From: Paragonimus westermani
Lineage: Eukaryota; Platyhelminthes; Trematoda; Plagiorchiida; Troglotrematidae
Reading direction: 5' to 3'
NCBI GenBank assembly: GCA_008508345.1
Contig: QNGE01000125.1
Coordinates: forward strand, 165,272-229,271
DNA length: 64,000 nucleotides
The notes beneath the pieces were generated by a model that saw only the letters and a program-made list of their open reading frames with translations, did no database searches and had not been told where the DNA came from. The position numbers and the translations under genes are program-made. Numbering within the stretch: position 1 is the stretch's first letter; each line of letters begins with the position of its first letter. Shown piece by piece: positions 13,834 through 24,455 of the stretch.

Positions 13834-13990
13834 AACCCGTGGTCCGGTGGATAAGTGTTTGGACCACCAGTGTGTGATAGCTAAATAATATGGCACTTAT
13901 CCACTGGTTCGAGTCTCGATGTGTGTGGTGTTGGAGAGACTCAGCAATATCACAGCAGCTTCCCATCACTTTGGTAGTGATCACCAGGTC
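13834..13990 (+). repeat. tRNA-headed SINE-like repeat, second family
   Basis: The 5' part reads like a tRNA: a TGGTCCGGTGGA A-box-like segment near 13840-13852 and a good B box (GGTTCGAGTCT, 13906-13916). The 50-odd bases between them fit a Pol III internal promoter. CCGGTGGATAAGTG (13844-13857) is nearly complementary to CACTTATCCACTGG (13894-13907), giving a 14-bp stem within the head. The downstream sequence (GTGATCACCAGG) does not match the hammerhead family. It may be related to the repeat at 20.9 kb. Confidence 0.55.
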
Positions 13991-15059
13991 CAGCTACTTC
14001 CAAAATGATACCTGAAACGGGACAACTAGCTCTGGTGTATAACTTTGGGAAGTTCATCACTATTTCACTTAATATTGGCACGATTACTGTCATCATAGCC
14101 TTTTGTACTTCCTTTCAATCTGCATCTACTGTATTGATAATGCAGTTGGCTCATCAGCTATCACTTGAAAATGTTGTCTCTGTGTACATCATCAATAGTT
14201 ACCAAACCGAAGACAAGTGTTTTTCTCATGAAGGTTTGTTCGTCTAGAGTTCTGAGTCAGTAAGATGTTACAATGTTATACTTATTTTGTGCTGTACCGA
14301 GACGTTGACGTAACTGTGAACAGCAATTTTAATTTGTCTCGGTGTCAAATGAAAACCAAAATTTAGCACAGACTTCAAGGTGGTATTCATAGTTTTTTTT
14401 CCACTGAAAGTATCATTCCGCTTCTTGAATGAAACCTTGTGCAAATTTTACACGAGTGCTCGCAGCTGCAGGCTAACGTAACCCACAAGTTTATCAACCA
14501 AACCAACGTAAAATGCCGTTAGATGTAGTTGTTAGGTAATTTAGAAACAAACCTTACAAATTGTCTTTCGCTCCCTGTTTACATACGAAAGCAATATGGG
14601 TAAAAATTATGTAAAATATGTATCGAATTTTTGAACTACAATCATGTGAAAATCCGACCCAACCCAATTCCCCTAAATATTCACCCCTCTGCCTTCAACC
14701 TCTCCTGTTTCTGGACGTTATTCGGACCGTGACCTAGACAATTTTGTTTTGTCACGTCAATTTGATGGTTGTGCGAATAGCCAGTTATCGGTCGTTGTAC
14801 TTTACTTGAGTGATGCGTGCATACCCATTTCTTGGAGCTCGGCTCATCCCCATTGTTCTGAACCTGTTGGGTATGAATGCCTTATTGTGTGATTACGGTT
14901 CATATATAGCCCGTTCAGCAACAAATTGTAACCCATTCCCTGAAAAAGATCTGTCGATCGAAACTGCTGAGGTAGTCTGAATATTCACTTTGATAATTTG
15001 TACAACAGTACCGTGGCATTGCGATCCAATCTTGTTTTGAGTATTTGGGATCATTGGTT
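13991..15059. other. No recognisable feature
   Basis: The longest open frame is 14005-14247 plus (80 codons). It is hydrophobic and serine-rich and starts directly after the SINE-like repeat. I recognise no family. Confidence 0.35.
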
Positions 15060-15174
15060 TATTGCTACGCGTTGCTCAACGTCTTCTTGGAAGATCGTAC
15101 AAAATATATGTATATANTATTGCTACGCGTTGCTCAACGTCTTCTTGGAAGATCGTACAAAATATATGTATATA
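15060..15174. repeat. 57-bp exact direct duplication around a single N (probable assembly join)
   Basis: Bases 15060-15116 and 15118-15174 are identical and are separated only by an N at 15117. Both copies end in an alternating AT tract (ATATATGTATATA). A single N between two identical ends is the signature of two overlapping contigs joined without collapsing the overlap. The short frames that run across it are therefore unreliable. Confidence 0.9.
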
Positions 15175-17209
15175 TGTTTCAAAACTACTCGACGTTATGT
15201 TTTAGGCACAGAAATTACTTAAACGTTTCATTTTCGTTGTTCTTACGAGCACTGGGGTGCACACGTTGCTAAAGCATGGTCACCGAACACTCGTCAGTTT
15301 CGCCACGAAACACACTGTGCCTTAGCACCGATTTCTCTTCCGTGGAATACGGAGTAATGTGTGGATTCTGACCACTTCGTGCAGCGGGCAATAGGCTGAT
15401 AAGAAACAGTGTTGAGCACATTTCAACGGACAGAATATGTTGAACTGTTGGATCGGTTTCATTTTCAGACATTTTTATTCACCATCAGAAGTGCACCGAT
15501 TAGGTTACCAGTTGCGTCCTCCACATAAGTCGTGAGCCCGATTACAGTTTCCCCCAGTGTTTACCCCCTAAATCTTTCAAAAATTTGTTTCCTTCTATCT
15601 CATAAGCGTGTGGAAAAATGAATCGATTTTTATCAGTGAGGTTGAGAATACCTTCTTGGTACGTTCGTCAGATTAGTCTTCTCGTAAATTCAAAGCTTAG
15701 GTTAATTAAACCGGAACAGTTCTTATGTAAAAGAGCATCATGTCTCTGTCCAGCACATTTTTTATGTAGTTCTCATGGTAACCCCTGAAGTTGTGGAGTT
15801 CGTGAAGAGTATATCCACCAGCAACCAGCACAGTATCTTATGCATGCTAATTATTTGGCAACCGCAACAAGTTGACAACAAAATCTGTTCTTCATTCCAC
15901 CTACGAGTGTGCAGTTGGGTGACAGGACTCCTTCGTAGCTGTTATCCGAAGTGTAGAGTTTTTCGAGTAGCTGAACGCTCAGTACAAAAGTCACCAGACG
16001 GCTGTGATTAGATAAAACATAAACGAGACTACACCAGTGGTTTAGAGTGTTTGTGGGGGCCAATGGTATCGACAAGCTGACATACGTGTGTGACAAAATT
16101 TGAAGAGTTTACACGGCCAAAATGTGCACATCGTACTCAAGCAACAAGAGAGAATAATCCACATCACCGTGTACACAAAGCCCAGAAGCACTTTCGGTCA
16201 AAAGAAATCCGAATGGATTAAATAGTCATCCAAATTACTACGCTTAAGTAACATGTCTAAAAGCAGCAATCTAAATGTGAGTCTCTAAAAGTTGTCAGAT
16301 AGTCTTTCTACCCTCAAATGTAGGATAGTAGTGTTTATTCACATGTTATTCCTCAGCACGGTCAAACTCCAAAGCCATACAGTGTTACTGACCATTGTAT
16401 CTGACTACTCACTATTCAGTCGTCTTTCACAAGAGAGGGACAAGTATAGCGCCATAAAACTACCCATCGAAACTTATGTACAAGTCAGTTTCAACCATCT
16501 TGCATTGGACCATTCCTTAGAAGCCGTAAAGCACGCCCAAAAAGGGATCACCAGGATGAGAAATCAGGTGCTCTATTCGATTTAGCCGATATCAGAACAG
16601 CCAATAATGACGCGAACATCCTAGATAAACGTAAGCTTATGAAAAATGTTCAACGACGAAATCTAATTCAGAGCGTAAATTGCTCCACCGTTCATGTAGG
16701 TTATATTAAAGACAACTCAACAACTTACAAAACAGAAAACCTCTGGCAAACTACATTCGCTTTTAAATGAATTTCGTCAGCTCGTTTAATCACCGGATTT
16801 CTCCAGGTCACATGACGTGAGTTTAGAAGATCTACTGATACATATTCAACTAACACAGTTTAACTCTCTAATGCTCCGGACTACCCACGACTAGTTTGAA
16901 CGCAGGTCTGAACCATAGAGCGATAAATCGGATCCCGTTAAACATGACATTTAAACTGTAGCTCGTAGACCAACGACTGCAGACACTACCATATTTTGCG
17001 AAAAACAACTCTCCAGCAAGATGTCCAATATCGCATGTACAAATTTTCACACTGATTCCATCCGAAAACAGATTGGTAACAAAAGCGAGCCTCGTGAGCG
17101 CACTCCGTCGCATTTATGCTACAAACTGTTTGGCCTCCGTCGTGTGATACAGAAAACGTTTTACCAACCAGATAGTATACCGACGGGATTCTGCTTATTA
17201 CTCTATGGA
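15175..17209. other. No recognisable feature
   Basis: Only short frames occur (longest 97 codons at 16292-16585 plus). No domain, RNA gene or repeat of the families described here is apparent. Confidence 0.35.
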
Positions 17210-17317
17210 TTACTTTAAGTGATCTGTTGAACTTGCATATATCAGCAAACTGTCTGATCCACACTGGCTATCCACACCGAAGACCGTTCGACTGACGCAG
17301 GTGATGAAACGACTGTC
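17210..17317 (+). repeat. 108-bp exact direct repeat, copy 1, ending at an N
   Basis: This segment is identical to 18112-18219, an offset of 902 bases. It ends exactly one base before the N at 17318. The sequence after the N differs from the sequence after copy 2. Either contig overlap or a true local duplication is possible; the coincidence with the N favours an assembly artefact. Confidence 0.9.
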
Positions 17318-17318
17318 N

Positions 17319-18111
17319 GAAGTGTGGACACTTGGGAATGTCAAAACAGTGGTAAGAAACACAGATAAACTCCACTAGTTACATTAGAATGCTACACGAG
17401 CCTGTTTCATTTGAATGGTATATCGATTTCAGTGGATGGTGGTGCTGTCAAGCAGTCATTCTCTTTTTTCTGATACATGCACCGACGGGGACGAAATACA
17501 ATGCTCATGTGCACCAGTTACTTGATATCCACCTCAATGTTAAGCAGTTTTATTTATTGTCTCGACCTCGAAAAACACTCACAAGAAGAGTCACGGCACC
17601 TCAGCTCCAGTTCTCAGCTTTTAACTAACGTACAGTGAACCATAAATGTGAGAACCACCGGATCCGACTCGCCCTCTTGGTTTCAAGGCGGTCGTATCCA
17701 CTTACGGGTTTTTCTGAAGATGACGGAGATGACGATCTTCGTACAGTATAACGGTTTGTTTAAGTGTTTCAATTCATTACTGAATTTAGATTTACTATCC
17801 CTTCCTGAGAATGGTTTACGGATCTGGTGTGACAAAATCATGTAGACGACTCTATGTCTATGTTACAGAACCTCTCAAACGATCAATGGTCGCATATTTT
17901 GGCTTCCTGACACATCCGAATAAGCGCGACATCATCGAACTCAATACCAATAGTTTTATATTAATACTTCCGAGGTAAAATTTGCATTTTCGAATACAAC
18001 AATGCACATATTGCCAGCAAAGTACGTTCCACAAGTTCACAGTAACTGATGGGGGTATTTTTCACGCCTCAACTCAAGTTTTAGGCGAATACAGTCAAAG
18101 ATTTTGTGTTT
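17319..18111. other. Segment between the two 108-bp repeats
   Basis: The short frames here (79 codons at 17389-17628 plus; 65 codons at 17648-17845 plus) resemble nothing I recognise. If the join at 17318 is wrong, this 0.8-kb block may belong upstream of, or be an allele of, its present neighbour. Confidence 0.4.
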
Positions 18112-18219
18112 TTACTTTAAGTGATCTGTTGAACTTGCATATATCAGCAAACTGTCTGATCCACACTGGCTATCCACACCGAAGACCGTTCGACTGACGC
18201 AGGTGATGAAACGACTGTC
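18112..18219 (+). repeat. 108-bp exact direct repeat, copy 2
   Basis: This is the second copy of 17210-17317 with no mismatch. It is followed by unique sequence, so it is probably the correctly placed copy if the first is an assembly overlap. Confidence 0.9.
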
Positions 18220-20884
18220 GAATTTTAGCATCCTTCAACTAATAACCGGTGACCGCGGATTGTGTAGCAGTTTAATACAGTTATTTCGACATAAATATGT
18301 CCGCGTGGTAAGATGTCAGTCTTGTTTAAACGATCTAGCCGAATACTTTCATCAGTATCTAAATTCATCACTGATAACTTAGATGAACTCTAGAAGTTAG
18401 AGTGGATTATGGCATTCCGGGTACTATCAAGGAAAACATTAGTGGAATTACAATGAACTCCATTGTCTCCACGGTCGCATGCGACCGCCTTATTCGCTAA
18501 ATATGCTGAAAGATTTTGGGAGCATATGAGGGATAGTTGTTTTTATGTACATATGTAGACAGTAGTATTGGAAACAACTACTCTTCAAATACAACACTCA
18601 TTACTTTGTCTTAGTATGTTACCCGGGAATCTATGCAGCCAAGTTACTACTGCCCTAATAAAGTCTTTCCTGTAACTGACAAATTTCGGTAACTAGAAAA
18701 CAAGGTCACAGCGGTTCTATTTCTGTTGACAGTCTCAAACTTTCATCAGTTGTGTCTTCAGTGGTCCTAGTTTTGTAGCATTTTAACACGACAATGTAAC
18801 TTTCACATCAAACAATCAGAAAGAAGCTAGTCGCAAAACTATTCTTTTGTTTTCTTTCAATACACGTGTCGGTAACGAAGTGCAATTTCTGGGAGTGTTT
18901 AAATGATCAATAACCACAGTTCCCTTTTTTAAGTTGGTCGATTTCATCATTAGGTATACAAAGAATTTTGTTTTTTTCCCTGTGATCACTCCATTTTCTA
19001 TTCTACATTCATTATGTTAGCTTTCTGGTGACTCACAAGATGCGACTTTTGAACACCACAATTGCTGCGTATGGTTATTTATGTTTTCTATCTGAGCAAT
19101 TTGTGCAGGTGCAACTATGGTCATTCATTCACAAGTGATGCCCATAGGAGCGCTGGCCCAGCAGATGGGAACTTTGGTACGTAACGCGCGAGGTTGTTGA
19201 TACGACCCCTTACTCAGATTGTCGCTACCTGATGAGCCCGAACAATCGCAAAACTATTCGTAGAATGTCGGTTTAACAATAAGCACCAGCAACCATTGCG
19301 ATGTTCTACCCTCCTTAACTGACTGCTTCTACGTAAACTGCTGATGAGTTTGCGGCTTGGAACAGCTGAGTTTAGTGTAATGTGAACTGTTGGTGTCTTT
19401 TCGCTGAATTTTCTACTAATGTCAATTGTTCAGTTGTTTGGTTATTTCCTCCCCAACCATCTCGCTCTCATCACACAGCTTCACCACGCTTTATCATAGC
19501 CCGCAATATTTCACCCTAATTTATTGATGCGACCTATGCTCCGATTTAACAGTTTTTAACGGATTGTGAACAGGAGAGTCAAAAATTGATGCCACTATAC
19601 GGATTTGACACATACTTACAATCAGGGTATAATTAACGTGTGCCAGTTCACGAATAGCTGCAGGGTCATAATTAGAGCCGGTTTACCGAATTAGGCTGCT
19701 GCTTAACAGTGTAAAAAACAGAGACCACGGTTGTTCGCAGGTCAACAAGTCGCTAACAAACGTGTTATTTCAGTCGACCAGCAACTCACATCAATCTATC
19801 GTGTAAGAAATAATTGCAAAGCAACTTACGTTTTAGTCCATTTTCCAATCTGAATCTAGAAATTTTAGGTTTTTTAGTTGTGCTGAAAAATAACGTGCAA
19901 TGTTGGCTACAACTGTTTCTGTTATTTAAGTATGACTAGCTGGATCGCAATGATAATATGCGATATGCGTCCAGATCAAGTGTAAACTCGTGTGGCGTTG
20001 TCAGCATCCAGTTCGTCCAACAAAGTTAAGTGGTCGTAATTTTATGTCTCATAACCCACTGAGTAATGTTCACTTGATGATCGACAATGAATGCTTTCTT
20101 TACTATGAAGTGGAGGTGTATAACTGAGTAATCAAGTAATACCGAGGTGTGTGACATGTTGTTATTGAAATCTGAACCGCTTTATTCGTGGTTACTTTTT
20201 TAAAAGAGACCCAAGGGAGAGATGTCGACTTGAGGAGTCGAAGTAACTGAACGGGGAAATAGCAGACGCCCGACCAGTTCTAACATTACAGTTAAGGAAT
20301 TATTGACGCATCCAAAGGTTGCGATCTCAACGGACGTTTGAGCTGCGTAGTTGCTTACTGGTGGGCTCCCTTTACAGGAAATGGGGAACCATACAACAAC
20401 AAAAGCAACCATTAGTTTACACGGTTAATTGATCTGTTCATCCGTCATAAACACTGCAGCACCAATTTCCGTGATACCATGTCCTGCATAATATACACAA
20501 ACGTTTCCAATCGTCGTCTTCAGTTTTCGGTCATTCTCACGTACAGGGGTATGAGTCGCTCTTTTGGCATTGCTCAGTATCACTCTGAGGGCGTTATGTC
20601 TTATCTAACACGGTGTCTGATCATTAGCCAAACCGATCTGGAGGACGGAATACTATCAAAACGGGACATCGGAAGATTTGTTAAGGCTGTTGCGAATACA
20701 CTAACACGGTATCTTCCTTTGCAGTTGCGACTCCATTTTGCATAAACGGAAGACAGTCAGCCCTATTCGATTGACCTGCAAACTGACAGGAATGCACCAC
20801 AGTCTCAGAACGGTATGTGATTTCAGAGTATCACAGGTGTACGTGTAAAATTCATGGGAAGAAATTTCCACATTTTCCAAACCA
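18220..20884. other. No recognisable feature
   Basis: I see only short frames (longest 88 codons at 20479-20745 plus). A CTGATGAG at 19212 resembles a hammerhead core strand but lacks a GAAA partner. Confidence 0.35.
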
Positions 20885-20990
20885 ACAACTGGGTGTCGTG
20901 GACCGGTGGGTGTGTATGTGGTACCTCCCTGACACGTGTTTACAAGTCGTAGGTCCGAGTCCTTGGTGTTGGTGGGATCCAACAAAGTCA
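20885..20990 (+). repeat. tRNA-like SINE head, possibly the same family as 13.8 kb
   Basis: TGGACCGGTGGGTGTG (near 20899) resembles the A box of the 13.8-kb repeat. GTAGGTCCGAGTCC (near 20949-20962) contains a B-box-like GGTCCGAGTCC, followed by GGTGTTGGTGGGATCC. The spacing fits a tRNA-derived promoter. The body downstream is too diverged to align by eye, so the family link is tentative. Confidence 0.45.
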
Positions 20991-21438
20991 CAAAGGCTGT
21001 CTTCCACTTCGTAAACGCGAAGGTCACTTGGTTGTAGCCACACATGTGTGCTTACTAGCTGGGAGGGACACTGAAGTGTCAACTGTCTCTACTGGATCTG
21101 TGGCTTCAACCCACTAAATTGTCACACCTAGGTCACCAGAAGCAGGGGCCAAAACTCCTACTGTGTAGCACACAATTATTCACTGAAATGAACACCATAT
21201 TAGTTGGAGTGACCCAAGTAACAGCGTCGTCTTCATCTATGAATAACGTTACTTTGGAAAATGCCGATGGTTGGAAGTGTTCTCGATGCGACCGATGCAA
21301 GCAGCGGAAATAATTCACAAAATAAAATTTCTGATTAGTAGTCAAGGATTTGGTTTACTTTCAAGTTAAACATCACTCACAACTGACCGCAGCGTTCGCA
21401 TTCAGATAGACTTTCCAACCAGCCTCTTTCGAAAAGAA

Positions 21439-21483
21439 ACACTAGACTCGAGTTCCGCTCTCATTAGAGCTCGTCAGTAGTGC
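21439..21483 (-). ncRNA. Degenerate hammerhead, left arm of copy C
   Basis: The minus strand gives stem I GCACTA/TAGTGT, core CTGACGA, stem II GCTCT-AATG-AGAGC, then GGAA instead of GAAA and CTCGAGTC. The stems are intact apart from wobble, but an invariant A is replaced by G, so activity is unlikely. Confidence 0.75.
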
Positions 21484-21600
21484 ATATCATTGCCACGGCC
21501 GGGATTTGAACTCCGGACATTCCAATCATGAGGCAACCGTGTTAACCACTGCGCCATTCACCTCACATTAGGCACGACCGAATTATCAAGGTAAAGATAT

Positions 21601-21645
21601 GCACTACTCACGAGCTCTAATGAGAGTGACACTCGAGTCTAGTGC
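21601..21645 (+). ncRNA. Degenerate hammerhead, right arm of copy C
   Basis: Stem I is perfect (GCACTA 21601-21606 with TAGTGC 21640-21645). The core strand reads CTCACGA (invariant G5 changed to C) and the other strand reads GACA instead of GAAA. It should be inactive. Confidence 0.75.
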
Positions 21646-21734
21646 TTCTTTTCCAAAGTGGCTGCTTGGAAGTTCTATCTGAATGCGAAGGCTGCGATCA
21701 GATGTGAGTGATGGTCAACTTGAAAATATAATTT

Positions 21735-23257
21735 ATTGACGGCCACCTGATGTAAATGCTATGCCACGTATGGTATTGTGCATGTGTTAGTGACAAAATT
21801 ACACTGTTCGATAAGAAATATTTGTCACCTGTGTGTCCTCTAAGATCGTGTATTCCACTACGCGTTTTGCTTTGACCTGTCCTGCCTACTAACGCTAGGC
21901 GAAGCTAGCCAACGTCCACACAGTTTTGTTTGACCCTCGATTACCCCATCCGTTATGTAGGTCGTGACAATCATCGCTTGGCGCTCGATCACTCGCTTTC
22001 TACACATCGCCACATATCAAGCGTGTACTTTTTTGGTCGATTAAGTCACTTGGGTTGGAGGTCACTGTTACTGGAAATCAGCCGAACACCACTATCAATA
22101 TCTTGCGTCAATTTCTTGCTCAAAACCAGGTACTGTGTTTCCATTCACTTTACGAACGCCACGGAAGTAGACCAGGTAAAAAGTCTTTTGGGAAGTTTGT
22201 GTGGTCTTAATGGGATAATCAGATGACAGTGGTAGGAGTTTTTACTGGTTTTGAAGAAGCTAACGTGTTGCGCAAAGAAATTGTTAAACGTAGGATTTAC
22301 GTGAACTGTCCGATGAAACGTTATCATCCTGCAAGCGTCAGGTCTTAATGATCTTAGGGGAACAAACAAGATACAAGAAAACAGTCCAGCCTGGAAAATG
22401 AAGTTATCGTCCGCTTCCAGTGGGCTAACCCCATAAAAAGGCAGGCACGTTCCACAGCATATCTCTTCAACAGTTTGGAGTTTGTGGATGTGAAAGCGTC
22501 AATGATTATTCATCGAACATTTATGGATAGTACAGAAGACCTGAATGGAATCAACAAGGTAAGCTAGGTCGGTCTGTTGCGAAGTCTTTTCGATTTCGAA
22601 ATTGGTTGTTTTGCCCAAGAAGTCAAACTGAATTTGAGCTGTCACATGAGGTTTTACCGAACTACACATATGTTGCAGAATAAATTCGAGGAACACCCCA
22701 CTGAGTCATGAAGAAATCTTTGGTGAAAGATCATTTTTGATCTCACCATAAAATTACTACACTTGTACACTGACAGGTAGTATCAGATGTTGGCTGACAT
22801 GGTGTCAGCATCACTCATAGCTAATCGTGACCTTTGCGATAAGGTAGACATTTCAGCCAACCTGTTTTTAAAAAACTGCCACAAGATTGACATTCTTCCC
22901 GGTTAACCAGCAACAGCAGAATGGAGATCGCCAGAAAACAGCATTTTGATTGCTATATTCGGGCATGAACGTAACATATTGGAATGTATGGGACATGCGA
23001 ATAGCAACAGCGGTAGAAACCGTCAACGACTGGGTGTACACGAAACAAGTACTGTCAGGACAGATAAACTGCAGGAGTCAACAGTTTATGTACACACAGG
23101 GCGGGGTGGCGAGCACTGATTTTAACAATGCCGCGGAGAAAGCAAGCAAGTTAGGATTCCGATTGCACAATAATACTTGAAACGAGTTGGCGGGGTTAAC
23201 GACGTGACCTGTTCCCGTGATGTACTTTGCGATGAATGAGGTCGGGTTTCGGCCCAT
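21735..23257. other. No recognisable feature
   Basis: Frames up to 98 codons occur (21930-22226 plus) without a recognisable family. A GTAAG donor-like site near 22560 follows a short open frame, but I could not pair it with a convincing acceptor. Confidence 0.35.
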
Positions 23258-23990
23258 TCACTGTGTTGTCATCGCCTGTTGCGTCGTCGCGTGCACCAAA
23301 TAGGTAGGTATATGTTCAGCCATCCTTTGCCCTAGGCAGCGTTCTGTACTGTAGATATGGACGTCACCGCAACTGCAGACGAACTGATAGATTAGTGGTG
23401 GGACAAAACATTTCGGTTGGTCACGACTATGAACAGGCTGAGCGACACATCTAGTTGTGATTAGCAACCGCAATTCAGCCGCAGGGTATGTGCGAGTTGG
23501 AGCAGATCGAAATTTCCCAATTACGCCAGTTGTGATATGGTCGCTTTTGAAAGGTAAGTTCAGAAAGACTTGCTTCTTAGGAACCGTACTCATGGCAGTC
23601 TTGATCATTATTTTCTGGCTGCGAATATCGGTGAACTTCTTGAGATATCTGTCTATGAACAATACCTTTAATCTTTCTTCTTTCTATTGAAAACAGTCGT
23701 CAGTGTAGACTTATCGGGCTGTATGAAACAGGGTTCGCACCAGACCTCGTTGACAAGTAACTGGCGCAAAACTGCAAATAGTGACCATTCCAAGTGGCTT
23801 TGCAATGCACTGAATGTTGTGAGCCGTCCTGTCGCCTAACGGGTGAAATGTCTAGAACAGACAAACTTTCGTTTATTTCTTCCTCATGGAAAACAGAGAG
23901 ATTAGGATGAACGAAATTAATGAGGTTTACAGGTGGTACAAGATGAATAGTAGTGGTACAACACGTAAGCTGGACAACAAAATGCAACGA
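23258..23990 (-). mobile_element. Penelope-like element remnant: end of RT, linker and GIY-YIG domain
   Basis: Two minus-strand frames tile the C-terminal part of a PLE protein. The first (23987-23700) reads NFVHPNLSVFHEEE, SVLDISPVRRQDGS and KATWNGHYLQF, matching the family pattern HPxLxFTxEEE...LPFLDVLVxRxxDGS...KPTWTGxYLxF just after the RT catalytic box. The second (23662-23258) reads KKQVFLNLPFKSD, RTYPAAELRLL and IYQFVCSCGDVHIYSTER, the linker and GIY-YIG entry, followed by GQRMAEHIPTYL. The YIG glycine is lost (HIYSTE), and the frame change near 23680 separates the halves. An old hammerhead-SINE copy abuts the upstream end. Confidence 0.85.
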
Positions 23991-24190
23991 CGGTGATTTG
24001 ATCTACGACCTCCTGTTCATGAAACAACCATGTTGAACACTGTGACATCAACTTTACATTATTCACGAGCTAGTTAACTTATGTGAACGATCAGCCACTT
24101 TCACTTGTGAATAGTGTTCAGATGATAAAGTTATTTCTTGTTAAGCTCAGTCAGCAACCAAGCTGTTAGGGCTTTCCAAACAGCCCGAAA
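23980..24190 (-). repeat. Hammerhead-SINE fragment, tRNA-like head plus 5' leader
   Basis: The segment aligns by eye with the family from the B box (GATTTGATC near 23996) through ACCATGTTGAACACTGTGAC (A-box side, near 24028-24047) to the leader (CACTTGTGAA, CTTGTTAAGCTC, GGGCTTTCC). The ribozyme and tail are absent, presumably truncated at the junction with the PLE remnant. It lies in the same antisense orientation as the other copies. Confidence 0.6.
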
Positions 24191-24239
24191 TATCCGATAT
24201 CTTTAAACCTGTCAAGCCGTATTTTAGATTAGCAGTGAG

Positions 24240-24455
24240 TAGTCTGGCATTCGTTTAATTTCAAGCTGAAAATTATTAACATTTTATCGCAACTCTCACT
24301 GATAGATAGACTGTACAGACAGCAGCTATTAAAAAGATGGACTATCATTGAGTTTCACATTTGTAGTGAAAATGCTTGGCAGGACCAGGATTTGAACCCC
24401 TTTCACACTTTCATGAAACAGTCGTGTAACTTGCTGTGCCAACAGGGTTGCTTTA
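24240..24455 (-). repeat. Hammerhead-SINE copy, old single arm
   Basis: Tail (TTTAATTTCAAGCTGAAAAT), a decayed ribozyme zone (GAGTTTCAC retained), a good B box (GGATTTGAACCCC near 24389) and the A-box side (GTAACTTGCTGTGCCA) follow in family order. The hammerhead core strand is no longer recognisable. It lies 50 bases from the end of the preceding fragment, in the same orientation. Confidence 0.65.

Larger units (their letters stand above)
21331..21724. mobile_element. Hammerhead-SINE copy C, asymmetric foldback
   Basis: The left, antisense arm (21331-21589) runs from the terminal CTGATTAGTAGT through tail, ribozyme, B box (GATTTGAAC, 21503-21511) and A box (CCACTGCGCCA, 21546-21556) to AATTATCA. 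It is joined directly to a shorter sense arm (21590-21724) that starts just upstream of the ribozyme and ends in CAACTTGAAA. The tail and ribozyme are thus inverted duplicates while the tRNA-like head is single. AATAAAATTT (21321-21330) and AATATAATTT (21725-21734) flank the pair with one mismatch and look like a target-site duplication. Confidence 0.85.

Noticed and set aside
14998..15272. Overlapping plus frames through the N at 15117
   Set aside because: They depend on the duplicated segment and the ambiguous base, so they are artefacts of the assembly join.
19200..19260. CTGATGAG at 19212, as in a hammerhead core
   Set aside because: No GAAA strand at a suitable distance and no pairing stem I; the downstream segment reads CGCAAAAC.
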